A stretch of 64,000 nt of DNA from Vicia villosa (lineage: Eukaryota > Streptophyta > Magnoliopsida > Fabales > Fabaceae): assembly GCF_029867415.1 (NCBI RefSeq), contig NC_081185.1, positions 30,952,245 to 31,016,244 on the forward strand. Direction: 5' to 3'. Both the position numbers and the translations under genes were made by a program. Shown piece by piece: positions 1-11,524 of the stretch. Within the stretch, counting starts at the first letter, position 1; every line of letters starts with the position of its first letter. The notes beneath the pieces are model-generated. The model made no database searches and was not told the origin of the DNA. It saw only the letters and a list, made by a program, of their open reading frames with translations.

Positions 1-1021
1 GAATCAAACACAGCTATGTCTAGAAAATTTTGGCTTTCGTCTTTGGACGTCCTTCTTTGAGAATCAAGCTCACCATATCGAGTGGGTCATCGCCTCTGAT
101 TCGGGATATTTCTAAATTTGAAAGTATATGGCTAGAGGAAAATAAATCCTCTTGCCCCTTGATCGGAATTCGGTCCTTGATAAGAGCACCTGAAATTGTG
201 CGTCCTAAATTCCTAAGCTCCTTAAAAGGGTTAGTTAAATCATGTTATGCTTATGATGTCATGATGTCATGATGTTATGCGAATGCAGTTCATTAGGCAT
301 AGTGTGAGATAGTAAGGACAAACAAGTCCTTTCAACAAAACCTGCGAGGAAATGAAGGTTAGTAGCAAACACAAACAAGTCACACAAGTCACACAAGTCA
401 CACAAATTCCTTAGGCTCGGCTTGCATGGAGTTTAAATCGTGTGAGATACCCTTCCCCAAAGGTACTTCTAAGGATAAGGATGATATCAGCAACGGGTTC
501 TACCGAGTTACCCAGAATTGTCAGCCCTCCTAAAGCACCCTCGAACATGATACATACATACCATGCAATGATACTTTGAGAAAGAACCTATCTGAGCTGT
601 AGTATCGGGTAGCGACTATGCTCTCAACATACATCAAGAGTAGTCCCCCCACTACGTTCCTAAAAGTCAAGATGGGTTAAAGGTTACTAAAGGTCCTTAA
701 GCTCCGACTCACCCACAGGTATCCACACGAACCTCCCTCATACAAGAGAAGCATGTAAACACCCATAGAGGCCTAACTTAAGCGTGAACTCTCATATTGA
801 CCAATCCTCCACATACAAGAAGGAGGTCTCCATGACTATGCCACTTCCTATCTTAGATGTACTTGAATCCGGGTGTAGGATTCGTCCTTCAATTAATTCC
901 CAAAATAACCCTGAAAAGTAAAACAAGCAAAGCAAACAATAGAAAACATTTAAGTGATTCCTAAACTTTTAAGGTAACCCCTCTTTTATAAGAAAAATAT
1001 CCCCAACAGAGTTGCCAGTTC
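1..1021 (-). mobile_element. Ogre-like LTR retrotransposon, 5' leader with primer-binding site
   Basis: On the minus strand, the sequence just past the LTR edge carries a primer-binding site at 1000-1017 (TGGCAACTCTGTTGGGGA). This fits the tRNA-type site of Ogre/Tat gypsy elements. The rest, down to position 1, is leader without a convincing reading frame; the only ORF of note (30-272, plus strand) is antisense to the element and resembles nothing I know. The element continues out of the window to the left, so its gag-pol is not visible. Short direct repeats of 'acacaagtc' lie near 380-402. Confidence 0.7.
1000..1017 (-). other. Primer-binding site of the minus-strand Ogre-like element
   Basis: Reads TGGCAACTCTGTTGGGGA on the minus strand and begins with the TGG expected from a tRNA CCA end. 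It lies 4 bases inside the LTR edge at 1022. Confidence 0.65.
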
Positions 1022-2756
1022 TGTAATATGGTGAACTGACTTTTATATCAAAATGTCGCGGTTAAGCAAGAGTCACCACCGACTTTTATTTTATCCAAAT
1101 TAATTAGAAAAGCTAAAAGAACAGGAAAAACCTTTTAAATAAAAACAGGGTTCGGGGGGTAATTTATGCAAAGGGGAGGTGTAAGGCACCCTTTGCATCC
1201 ATGGTTTTCCATGGGCTCTTAATTGCTTTGCTCTTTTGAAGGGAAAAAAAGTGTAGAAAAGAAATAAGACTTTAGCTTGTAAATAAGCGTAGCTTTTTGA
1301 AGGTTTATGAGAAAGAATATGAAAAGGTTTTTAGAGCAAGGCAAAGCAATTAGGGGCAATTACCTTATAGTTTAAAAAACGTTCTTTTAGCCTTTCAGGG
1401 TGAAAGGGTCTATCCATGCCATAAGAGGGCAGGAAGCCTTTCATTTGGAGGTTGAAGGGTCGTCGCAATGTCGTTCTCCATAAGATTGTCCCATGCCATA
1501 GAGAGGCAGGTAGTCTAAGGGAAAGACCAGAATAGCCTTTCGTAGGCAGCCAGAGGATACCTCAGCCTTTCGTAGGCAACTTCCGAGGGTCGAGGTCATA
1601 TTGGTGTATCGAAGGCAGCATCATTAGGGTCTTATGACCTTTGCATAATCGAGGCAACATGGCTGAGGTATCCTCGTATTCGAGGGACATGGCTATTCTG
1701 CAAAAAAACACAAGGCAACAGGCAACAGAGAGGTTACCCCAAAAGTGTGCGTGGGTACAACAATCACGTGACTTGATTCAGTTATTTATCTTATAATTAA
1801 TTATTCTAAGTTGATTACAGGCTTGCACTCCCTAGAATTACTAAACACAGCAATTAATATTAACAATTAAAATAATAATGGGGAAAGGGAAAATGGGGAA
1901 AGGGAAAACGAAACCAGCGGAGGGAAGGGAAATTGAAACCAGCGGGATAATAATGTTATAGGTCTAACACAAGTAATAATTAAGATCAGGGTTTAGGGTT
2001 ACCGACTATTCGAAGCTTTGGCATTTGGCAAACCCTGAAAGGTAGGAAAAATAAGAAGCAATAGTAGGGTGAGTGCATTATCGGTTCAGGGGCAAACATA
2101 ACTAACCCTAATAAAAAATAAAAGGATAAAAGAAATTAAAATAAATAACTAGACACTTAGCTTTGAATTTGATCTGATATGGTTGACAGTCGGAGGTAGC
2201 CTCGAGGTTAACCCTGAAGAATGGCAAAGGCAGAGGCAGAAAATAGATGTGAGTGTATGCGGAGTTCATATTTAAAGGGTAAACCCTAAAATAAAAGGAA
2301 ACAAAATAATTAAATTTAATACTTAGCTTCGGATCTTGATAGGCGCGTAGTCGGAAAGCGTCTGAAAAGTCAACCCTGAAAAGGCACAGAAAAGAAATAT
2401 TCTTAGTGTAGGGTTAATTCTCGTAAACCCTAATTCGGGCGTAAATTGAGTAAAGTAACACAATCGATTTAATTAATTATTGGTTTCGCAACCTAATTAA
2501 TTAAATCGAAGAAAGGGAATAAAATCAGGTAAAAACATTTTTTATGATTTTTATGAATAAAAATAAAATAAATAGGAATTATTAATGATATTTAAATAAA
2601 ATTATCTAATTTAAAACATATTAAGAAAATAATCAAATTAAATAATGTAAAAGAAAATAAATAATAAATATAATATAAATAAATAAATACTATTATTATT
2701 ATATGTATAAAATAAAAGGATTTATGAAAATTATATTTATTAGTAAAAAAAAATAA

Positions 2757-2761
<5 letters not shown>

Positions 2762-2789
<28 letters not shown>
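2762..2789. repeat. AT dinucleotide microsatellite
   Basis: About 14 AT repeats in the AT-rich middle of the Ogre-like LTR. Confidence 0.9.
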
Positions 2790-2798
<9 letters not shown>

Positions 2799-3617
2799 AA
2801 TAAGAGATGTAACTAAAAATAAAAAAAAATTGCAAAACACTCAGCTGGATCCAGTGTGGCATGCGCATGATGACCATGGTAGACCTGCATGACTTGAGGC
2901 GTTGGATGAAACAGTAACGAGATCTGAGGGCTAATGGAGTGAAGGTGCACGCTAACGCGTGTTTCATGTTGCACGTGATCCATCTGCAAACAAAACCAAA
3001 ACGCGCGCGAACCCAATTTGAATCAGCCAATCCAGAGACAACACCTCGTCGTCTTCTTCCTCTCGCCTCTACTTTTAACAGCGTTTTTTTACCAAAAGCG
3101 TTGTAATACATCTTCTTCATCCCTGCAAAATAACGAATAGGGGCAAACCTATACAAAAATATTTCGCGACATGTCCATTCGAATCGTCCAGATCCCCTGA
3201 ATTCGAATATGCCACTTGTTTGTCCTAATTTTGGCCTGAACAAAAAGCCCTAAATTAAGCTCATGAACCCTAATATGGTAGATCAGGATTCTCACGTTCA
3301 AAACTCACCAAACTTTCCAGAAACATTGATATCAATATAAGAAACATGAATACGCATATAATTTTGATCAATGATGCATGAATGAATGGATCCAAGCCAG
3401 AATAGGAATCGACTGAAATTGACTTACAGTGCTTGATTCTTGATGCTTTAAGGCCTAAGAATGATTGAGAAAGATCCCTTGGAGGTCCAGGAGTGAGTTA
3501 GGATCGACCAAACACTTTGAAACACCTTGTAACAAAGAATTGAAGTTTGAGATTTTCTTCAATTTTTTGGCTCGGACCTAGGGTTCTTGCAGCAATTTTT
3601 CTGAACCCTTGTACTCT

Positions 3618-3771
3618 GGATTGATCATATACTTATAGAGGAATGATTAGGGCAACATAATATGAACAAATCTCATTGAATCTTTGATTTGTCAGGATTG
3701 ATCATATACTTATAGAGGAATGATTAGGGCAACATAATATGAACAAATCTCATTGAATCTTTGATTTGTCA
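3618..3771. repeat. Perfect 77-bp tandem duplication
   Basis: Copies at 3618-3694 and 3695-3771 are identical by eye. They begin GGATTGATCATATAC and end TTTGATTTGTCA. This is a recent local duplication inside the LTR. Confidence 0.95.
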
Positions 3772-5321
3772 ATTAGAAAATTTGATTTGTGAATATTGCT
3801 AATTATGGCCAAATTGATCCAATATCCTTTTAATTAGCATGTGCACGAATTTGATTTATTTAAGGGAATATATTGATTGATTCCTTGACCTAAAATTGAA
3901 GTAAAAATCAAATCTTTCATTATTTTCATATTTTATATGATTAAATCATGATTTAAATGAATTAAAATCATAAAATAATTAATAAAAATTGTAAAAATAA
4001 GAAGTATTTGTTTTTAGCACGTGGATGGGCCTATAATGAGGGTAGAACAAAAAGAATGCAAGCCCATTTAGAAATATTTTGAGTTTTAGGCTTTTTTCCT
4101 TTTGTACACCCTTAAAAATAGGTGAACTTGTACACCATGCGGTTTCTTCATGTCTCAATATTTTTTCAAGCTTGTGGAATTTTTAGAAACCTTAGAGAGT
4201 CTCCTAACCAGTGTCTTTGGTTTCATATCATATTTATTTTCCATGCTCCTTGAGTGTCCTTTTGAAAAAAAATGTCTTTTGGTTGACTTTTGAAAAGGAC
4301 CTATAATGTTTTGGTCCATATCTCTTAAATGGAGCATTTTTAGACTTGGCATGTGAGAGACAAAGTTGTAGAGGATCAAATTTCCTTCAAGATGAGCTTT
4401 GGATGGAAGATTTCTGATGTTCCATGTGAGAGTTATGGCTGGTCAAAGTTTAGTTGACTTTCTCCTATACAAACCCTTATTTAGAAACTTTTTGATTTGT
4501 TGATTTTTGATCTTTCCTTGATAAACCATGATCAATACTTGATCAAATGGTGAATGATGTTTCAATATGAGGATCTTGACAAAAAATCAGGAGTTTTGAC
4601 TTTATTTTGACCACAGTTGACTTTTAGGTTAACCCAATCGACTATTGACTTTTTGGACAATTAAATGACCAATCCTTTGAGCTGAGACTTAATACTTGTT
4701 GTAAAGGTAATGTGAGATATTGTAGGACATATGGAATGCCTTGGAACCATTGATTCACTGATTTTCCTTTGAATAAACCAAACCCTAGTTTCAGAGCCTT
4801 GTATAGGAGAGTGTGTCTTGGAGCTTTGTGTATTGATGTGATTTTGAACAAGAGAAATAGTATGGGCAAATTTTGGGGTATGACGCCAAGTCTCTTCCTA
4901 AACCAGGCATCTAGTCATAGTCCCAAGCGAAACAGTCTTTGTTTTCTTTGAGTAATGCTATGACCTTTGATTTCAAAGTTGAATCTAGTTTTGCACTGAT
5001 GTATGTTACCCTTCTCTGATTTTCGTCTCCAAGATTTACTTCTTCAAGTGGGTCTTGGGCTAAAATTTTTATATTTGACCCCATTGGGTCCTTCTCGAAT
5101 CCCAAAGGTTCTTCATCGTAGAGTGCGTCCAGCCTTTGACTCAGCTCTTCTCTAGAGATCTTTTCGGCTTGGACTGTATCTTCAAGGTATTGAGGGATCG
5201 AATGTGCCTCAGAATTCGTAGTTGGGATTGCATCTATAATCATGTTTGATAATTCGGCTTCGAGAGCCGTATTTCTTTGTTCTCGGATATGTAAGCCGAA
5301 ATCTTTTTGAAGAAGGATGAT

Positions 5322-6434
5322 TCAGACATCATTAGGGTCGTTGTCCCACCCTATTGGCCGTACTGTTGGAAAATGCTCTATTGGTGCGGTATCTTCTGGA
5401 CCGTCCATTATTTCTCTATTCCATTGAAATCCATTTGGGTGTAAAGACAAATAGTATAAGGCATTCTTATTTGGGGTGTATATATCTTCTGCAGCATGGC
5501 AAGGCCCTATGTTTGCCAAGTTCCTATCGAAACTGGTTTTATTAACTTGATTAACTTCAGCCATGTAGTAACTCTGATCCCCTTCAATGTTCTCTACTAT
5601 ACCATCTTCCCTCCAAATGGTTAATCTTTGATGCATTGTCGAAGGCACCGCAGCAACTCCATGGATCCATTCTCTTCCTAGCAAAAGATTGTAGTTTGCC
5701 TTCGCTGGTATCACCATGAACATCGTTGGTCTTGTGACCGAACCCACAGTTAAATTTACTTGAATAACTCCTAGAGTTTGCCCTATTTTGCCTTCATAGT
5801 TGGACAAGACCATATTATATGGCCTTATATCAGTATCGAACATACCAATTCTCTTTAACATGTACTGGGGCATTAGGTTCACTGCTGCCCCTCCATCTAC
5901 TAGGACTTTGTTAATGCCAACATTTTCAATCTTAGCCCTTATGTAGAGTGGTTTTAAATGATTTCTCATAACTTCATCCGGACTCTCGAAAAATGCATTC
6001 TGCTCTTCGACTGCCCCATTATTTAGCACATAATAACACACAGGTCTGTGTCTTGCCATCTCTTCCACATCAGCTTCCTCACAATCTTCAGCTTCTGTCT
6101 CTTGATTAAATTCATGAGGGAGCACTGACACAACATTGCAATTGAGGTTTATAGATGATACTCCATCTGAGTCGAAATCATTTGTCATTCTATCGTCTTC
6201 TTTCCAAGGGCTGGAATGCATCTTTTCTTCTTCCTTCTCATTTTCAGAGTCGAACAACTTGCGTTCTACTGGAGGTTTACTTGTCCTTGCCCCCTGGGTT
6301 GAGACTTGGTTGCTACTAGACTCTCCAATCTCCCTTGGTTTGTATTCTCTTTGGGCCTTCTTCATCCTCTGGTGCCTTCTCCATTGAGATCTAGACATAG
6401 GATTTTTGCCTTTGTAATTCTCCAACCTGTACAT
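5322..6434 (-). pseudogene. Retropepsin-like protease region of the gypsy element
   Basis: This 370-codon segment has VLVDGGAAVNLMP at about residue 180 and LLGREWIHG about 70 residues later, the two hallmarks of a retropepsin-type protease. The catalytic triplet reads Asp-Gly-Gly rather than Asp-Ser/Thr-Gly. In active relatives it would process the polyprotein in the particle. The first third is charged and low in complexity. It is flanked by TGA at 6438 and TGA at 5322. Confidence 0.7.
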
Positions 6435-6437
6435 CTC

Positions 6438-6971
6438 TCAATTTGAGGTTTGGAATTGCTTCCTATATGCCATTGAAGTCCTTCCCCCTTGGTCCCAACT
6501 TCGCCATTTGTTGGTTCTTGCACCAACTTGCATCCATCTATCCCTGGGTATGTCTGCAGGGACTGTGACCCTTCGAGCTCTAGGGTGTGGGCTGTCAGGC
6601 CTCTTCGATGGGGTCCATATATCGAACCCATACAGGTTAGGACGAAGCCCCTGGGTTTCTCGACCCATGTAGAAATATACCCTTTCGAATGATCGTGCCA
6701 GCAATTCGTCATAGACTGCTCCACATCTGGCACACAATGCAACCTCAGTGTTTTCCTTATGACACTTGACTAAGAAACCCACCAAGCTTTCTTCCATCTT
6801 TGGGTACACCTTTAGCAATGGGTTTCCTCCTCTCCAGGGTTGTTCCAATCTTTCTCGTAAGGCCCTTTCGAAATTAGCCTGAACCCTTCGATTCAGCATG
6901 ATTGAACACCTTGGGCACATCAGCATCTTTCCGCCATTCTTCTCATGGCAATTCCAGAGATAATCTTTCAA
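6438..6971 (-). pseudogene. Gypsy polyprotein segment with a duplicated Cys-His/CxxC motif
   Basis: This 177-codon open segment lies between the gag knuckle and the protease, in the same frame as both. It holds two related motifs: C8-H9-x9-C19-x2-C22 followed by NFERAL, and C70-H71-x8-C80-x2-C83 followed by SFERV. The repeat unit is about 62 residues. Four cysteines and two histidines in this layout suggest two small metal-binding fingers. Downstream is a basic stretch, RARRVTVPADIPRDRW. I do not recognise the module from standard gypsy domain sets, and its function is unknown. Confidence 0.55.
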
Positions 6972-7019
6972 GCTTTCCCCTCTTGGTGGGATTTCAATGT
7001 TTCCCTTCTCCCTTATCAG

Positions 7020-9428
7020 CTATTTTTCTAGTTCTTCTATTTCAGACAAAGGACGCCTAACATTGACCATGTTAACAACTGCTGGAGGAGCTTCAGAAAT
7101 CTGTATCTGCTGAAGTTTTGCCCTGAGGTCTTCAGTGGCCTCACTGGTTTTTCCTTTCAGATCTTCAGTCATTTCCGCATCGAAGGATTCTTCAACATCA
7201 GTATTGAAGACTTTGTTGTCATTTAGGCTTTCAGTAGCCTGCTTTCCAGTTGAAATTATCTCTGATTCAGCAACATCTACTTCAGACACTTCCACCATGT
7301 TGACGTCAAGTGGTTCACACAGGTTAGTGGCAGCAACACTCAAAGGGTCTGTGTCAACCTTCATATGACTCTTGGTTTTGTCAGCAAATTTCAGACGTCC
7401 GTCCTTGATAGCATTCTGAATTAGATCCCTGAAAAGAAAACATTGTGAGGTTTTGTGGCCTAAAAAACCATGATATTTGCAAAAGCCTCGTTTCTTCCGT
7501 TGTTCTAACGGAGGAATTTTGGAATTAGGAGGCACTATCATCTGGCCATCTTTTACTAGTAAATCAAATATCTCGTCACATTTAGTGACATCGAACGTAT
7601 AAGTTTTCTTAGGAAATCTCTCGCTTTTATCATTCTCTACTAGATTTTTTCCATTGGCGGGTGTGAGCAATTTGCAAGAATAAGGTGGCGCTTCTTTTAA
7701 TTCAGCTAGATCTATTTCGACCTCTTCCACGCTGTATGAATCTTCGAAAGATTCGCCGTCGACGTCTTCAGCCTCGATGTATGCTACCCTTTCTTTCTTG
7801 TAACTTTTATTTGCTCTGGCCTTTTCTGCTTTTAGTCGTTCGACTTGTCGAACCCTGTCTGCCAACTGGGCCATGTCCCTTAGGTATTGAGTATCCAATT
7901 TCTTTCGAATTGAATAATCTAAACCGCCTGCAGCCATTTCGACTAATTCATGCTATGGGACAGTCGTGAAGCATCTTGATTTCAACAAATGGAACCTATT
8001 TAAGTAATCATCTATAGGCTCCGTGAACTTCCTCTTGATGCTAGCCAGTTCTTTCAGACTTATCTTGGTTTGACCCATGTAGAATTGTTCATGGAATAAT
8101 CTCTCCAAGTGTGCCCATGCATTTATGGAATTTGGGGGCAACGTGGTGAACCAAACAAAAGCATTTTTTGTTAGCGAACTAGGGAAGTATTTAATTCTTA
8201 AATCTTCGTTCCCTGCTAAATCTCCTGCTTCCGTCAAATATCTGGCTATGTGTTCCACGGTTGACTCACTGGTGTCCCCTGAAAATTTAGTGAATTTTGG
8301 TACTTTGGTACCCCTTGGCAATTCTATTTGCATAATATATTTTGCTATGGGGGATGTATAATTTGGACGTCGAAGCCCAGTATTGAGGCCATTATTGGCC
8401 ATAATTCTCTCTATCATGGCAGTTAGGTTATTTTCTGTTGCCAGGTTGTCTCTCCTAACCCTATGTACGACTTCGTCAGGATGTTCGTCTCTTCCCACTA
8501 CAACTACTCTAGGCTGTTGCTAGGGAATTTCTTGTCGACCAACGTTAGCAGTCTAATTTTGAGTTTCCAAATCTATCACTCGATTTCGTTCGACTGGCGT
8601 TGGCCTGGGTGTCGAAACTGCGTTTCGAACTTGTTCTAAAATTGGGTCCCCTTCTTGATAGGTTGATTGGTTGTTCCTTCGCCTATTTTGTGGGACTCCT
8701 AAGAAATCCGCCATTCGATTTATTTGAGATGATATTTTTTGGAAAGTTTCCACATTATCCTGGTTAGTCCTGGCAATGTTTGTTGCTAATGGATTCAAGA
8801 TCGACCCCAATTCTTTAGCAAGGGTTCCTAACATATCATGGTTACTTGCATCCATTTCCTGTCGAAATGCCGCTTGACTATTTGTGGTGAAAGGGGGTAT
8901 TTGGGCAGAGAAGCCTGTATTCTGTGCGCTTCGACCTATCGAACTGGCATTCGGCGAAAATGCCGTCGGGTTAGTTGTAGTGTATGTAGGCCCTGATCCT
9001 CGTAATCTTGTCATATATGAATATGGCATTCCATATGGATTGTTGGGTCTCCAACCTTCGAAAGTGGATGATGGTCCTGGGGAAAATAATTGACTTCCAG
9101 CGTTTGTCGAGAAAGGTGGTATCTCACTTGCACTGATGAATGGAGGCGCGGTGGTCGAACTCGAAATTGGCACAGTCCCTGTCGTCCCTGTAGTATTTTC
9201 GGGTATCGCCTGGGAACTACCTATGGGTCCAGATCCTGTCGAAACCGGTATATCCTGCGCTCATTGAGTAGAAGTCGAAACATGCGTAGAATTTGCCGCC
9301 GCTGTTCCTGACCCTTGTGGGGGATCTTGATCTCCCCCTCCACTGGCCGCATTGACCATTTTCTTGTTGTACCTTCGTTTGGGAATCGGTTGTGCACTGT
9401 TGGTTAATTTACCGTTCCTAAGGTTCAT
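7020..9428 (-). pseudogene. gag region of the gypsy element
   Basis: The N-terminal part (9428-8553) is rich in Ser, Thr, Pro and Asn and probably disordered. The segment 8498-7953 has the capsid-like retrotransposon gag fold region: PRGTKVPKFTKFSGD, then AFVWFTTLPPNSINAWAHL and LKELASIKRKFTEPIDDYLNRF. The segment 7937-7020 continues with a charged region and the CCHC-like knuckle CKYHGFLGHKTSQC at about 7480. It forms the particle shell and binds RNA in active relatives. Stop codons at 9261, 8553, 8520 and 7953 break it. The initiating ATG at 9428 was chosen because it is the first in frame after the primer site at 9492-9509. Confidence 0.8.
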
Positions 9429-9491
9429 ACAAGGTCTTGATATTTTCTAGACAAAACAAAACAATCAATTAATAACAATCTGTTTGACACT

Positions 9492-9509
9492 GTCCCACTG
9501 GGCGTGCCA
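9492..9509 (-). other. Primer-binding site of the minus-strand gypsy element
   Basis: Minus strand TGGCACGCCCAGTGGGAC, starting with TGG, 3 bases from the LTR edge at 9513 and 64 bases upstream of the gag ATG. Confidence 0.65.
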
Positions 9510-9512
9510 ATT

Positions 9513-11524
9513 TGTTTACGGTGATTTCCGGTAAACAACCGCTAGTCCTCCAAACTATAAAATATACTTTGGTTACTCGCAGGATCGACTAGATTGATCC
9601 TAGGACATAGTCAAACAATTGTCTTTTGATATGATTTGATCCATGCTTGTTTGTTCTGGCTTCGAGAAAACTTGTTTGTGATATGATCGTGTGAATGTTT
9701 ACTTAAAAACAACACTTGTTATACACGTAAGTATGACTTTCGACAAAGAAATATAAATAAAAGCGTATAAACTGCAGAAATGTAAAGTGCAAGAATGTAA
9801 CGTGCAAGAATGTTAAATGCAGGAATGTAAAATGCTTCGAGATAAAAGTTAGACGAAATAAAAGAAGTGCAGGAATGTAAATAACAGAAAATAAACGAAA
9901 GCAGTAACAATGAAAAGATACTTGAATAAAGAAAGATACAAATGTATTAAACTGGTGTTGGTGTCATACGTACATTTCTCAACGAACTCGTTCTCTAAAC
10001 ACTTGATACTTGAGTGGTTTGTGAGTGATTTGTACAAAATGAACACACGGAATCCTAACATTAAGACCCTTATTTATACTAATTTCGACCCTAACGATCC
10101 TACACTAATCTGATGCCACATTACCCACAAGAATCCCTGGGATGTCATCTGTCCCTGTGCGGTTACACAGACTACTTCGAAATTCAAATCCTCCCGCCTG
10201 AATCCTCTTTCGACGCATGGCAACGTGATCAGAACCGAGAATGCCACGAAAACACATTAAGCTTCAGTACTTTACGTATTTCGCAAAAAACGTTTAAGTC
10301 TCAAAGATGATTCTCTTCGAACTAGCTCCATTTCTAACTATCTTCATTTCAACTTAAACAATCATTCTCGAAACATGGCCATCAACAACCATTTTTAAAC
10401 TCAGAAATGGTCATCAGTAACCATCTTCCTTCGAATTCTAACTCTTCAAAGGGTATTCTTTCTAAACGAAATCTTCAGCTAACATATGTATATGTTCATA
10501 CAAGAACTGTTACAAAGTTATTTCTTTTATAAAAAATGTTTTTCTAAACACACACCACATTTCAAACAAACAAAAGTGAGCTAAACAATTAAGAGCCCAT
10601 GGACAACCATGGATACAAAGGGTGCTAATACCTTTCCTTTGTATAACCTACCCCTCGAACTCAAAATATTTAAAAAGGTCTTTCTTGTTCTTTTGCCTTT
10701 CCTAATTGGATAAAATAAAAGTCAGTGACGACTCTTGCTTGCCGCAACATGTTTTGCGAAATAACAAAACAAAAAGTTAGTTCTCCCATCGTATTACAGA
10801 ATCTCACAACAGTGCTTTGGTTTTCAAGAGTTTTTTGTGAGAAGTCCTTCAATTCTAGGATGGCGTCGACACGACGTCTGACACGTTCAGGATTTGATAA
10901 AGGTATTTTCACTAACGTACTTGGTGAAAATAAAACCAACAAAAGAACCAAAGGCGTTCGACACGCCTGATCGACAAGTGATAGTTTTGTAAAAAGTGCT
11001 TGGTGAAAATCAAACCAAAAATTAAGTAAGAAAACGACAGGAATTCAAATGCATGACATAACATTAAATTTTGCAAAAAAGTAGATGGTTCAAACATACA
11101 TAGCCCTTACTTGACTCATCTCGTTTGTAAAATTGTGAACCCCTTAAACTATGTACAAAGTTCTTTATTTATAGTGCATAAAAATAATTGTTTAAACTAT
11201 GTACAAAGTTCTCCCATGTATCCTTCAACCCACGAATTCACGTTCTCCCATGCATCCTTCAACCCACGAATTCACGTTCTCCATTCAACTGTTTTCCCTC
11301 CAAATGCTCACTTGCGTGATACGAGTTGTTTTATTTGGATCTTATGGGATTTCACCCACGTTTTGGGCCTTTCCACTTTTCTTAGGCCCAATAAGCAATT
11401 TTGACATGATTAGCTTTTAGTCGACCAAACGAGGTTCGACCTAAGATTCTCTATTTACAACTTATTATTTTCCACTTCCATCTTTTGGCTGGATTTTCCA
11501 TGTGGTCGAAAATCCTTGCCAACA
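9513..11524 (-). repeat. 5' LTR of the minus-strand gypsy element (about 2.0 kb)
   Basis: The plus-strand left end is TGTTTACGG and the right end is GCCAACA, giving TGTT...AACA termini. The left end abuts the primer site. Minus-strand TATA boxes (TATAAATA) lie at 10074-10081 and 11166-11173; the first fits a promoter with R/U5 to its left. Tandem duplications occur at about 11144-11211 and 11223-11280. The right boundary rests on the termini only, since the 3' LTR is not in the window. A plus-oriented Ogre-type LTR end lies inside it (separate entry), so this may be a composite. Confidence 0.55.
10585..10797 (+). repeat. Plus-oriented Ogre-type LTR 3'-end block inside the minus-strand LTR
   Basis: The order of short blocks (AAGAGCCCATGG, ACCATGGAT, AAAGGGTGC, CCCTCGAACTC, GATAAAATAAAAGTC, GACGACTCTTGCTT, GTATTACAGA) matches the sense-strand 3' end of the LTR at 1022-1240, but in the opposite orientation. 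No primer site follows at 10798, so it is a fragment. Confidence 0.5.

Larger units (their letters stand above)
1022..4885 (-). repeat. Long LTR (about 3.9 kb) of the minus-strand Ogre-like element
   Basis: The right edge reads, on the minus strand, GTCATACCCCAAAATTTGCC. This is the start shared with the LTRs at 48482, 51192 and 59839, here with CG in place of TG at the first step. The left edge ends ...CCATATTACA followed by the primer site. Near its 3' end the sense strand has the block AAGAGCCCATGG...GGGTGCC...CCCGAAC...AAAAGTCGGTGGTGACTC (about 1240 down to 1070), which is typical of Ogre/Tat LTRs. It holds an AT microsatellite (2762-2789) and a perfect 77-bp tandem duplication. ORFs inside it (for example 2740-3243 minus) have low-complexity products and are not considered genes. 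It inserted into the RT region of the gypsy element to its right. Confidence 0.7.
4886..9428 (-). pseudogene. Ty3/gypsy gag-protease-RT polyprotein, one frame with eight nonsense codons, truncated by insertion
   Basis: Read on the minus strand from ATG 9428-9426, one and the same frame runs for 4.5 kb through gag, a Cys-His region, the protease and the start of reverse transcriptase. It is closed eight times by single stop codons: TGA 9261-9263, TAG 8553-8555, TAG 8520-8522, TAG 7953-7955, TAG 7020-7022, TGA 6438-6440, TGA 5322-5324 and TAG 4911-4913. I see no frameshift. It ends at the block DCFAWDYD-stop-MPGLGRDL at the start of RT, where the Ogre-like LTR has inserted. RT, RNase H and integrase are missing from the window. 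The gag zinc-knuckle form (CKYHGFLGHKTSQC) and layout suggest a Tat-related clade, but the lineage is not certain. Confidence 0.85.

Noticed and set aside
2740..3243. A 167-codon minus-strand frame in the Ogre-like LTR
   Set aside because: Ends in an AT microsatellite, shows no domain, and lies in the LTR.
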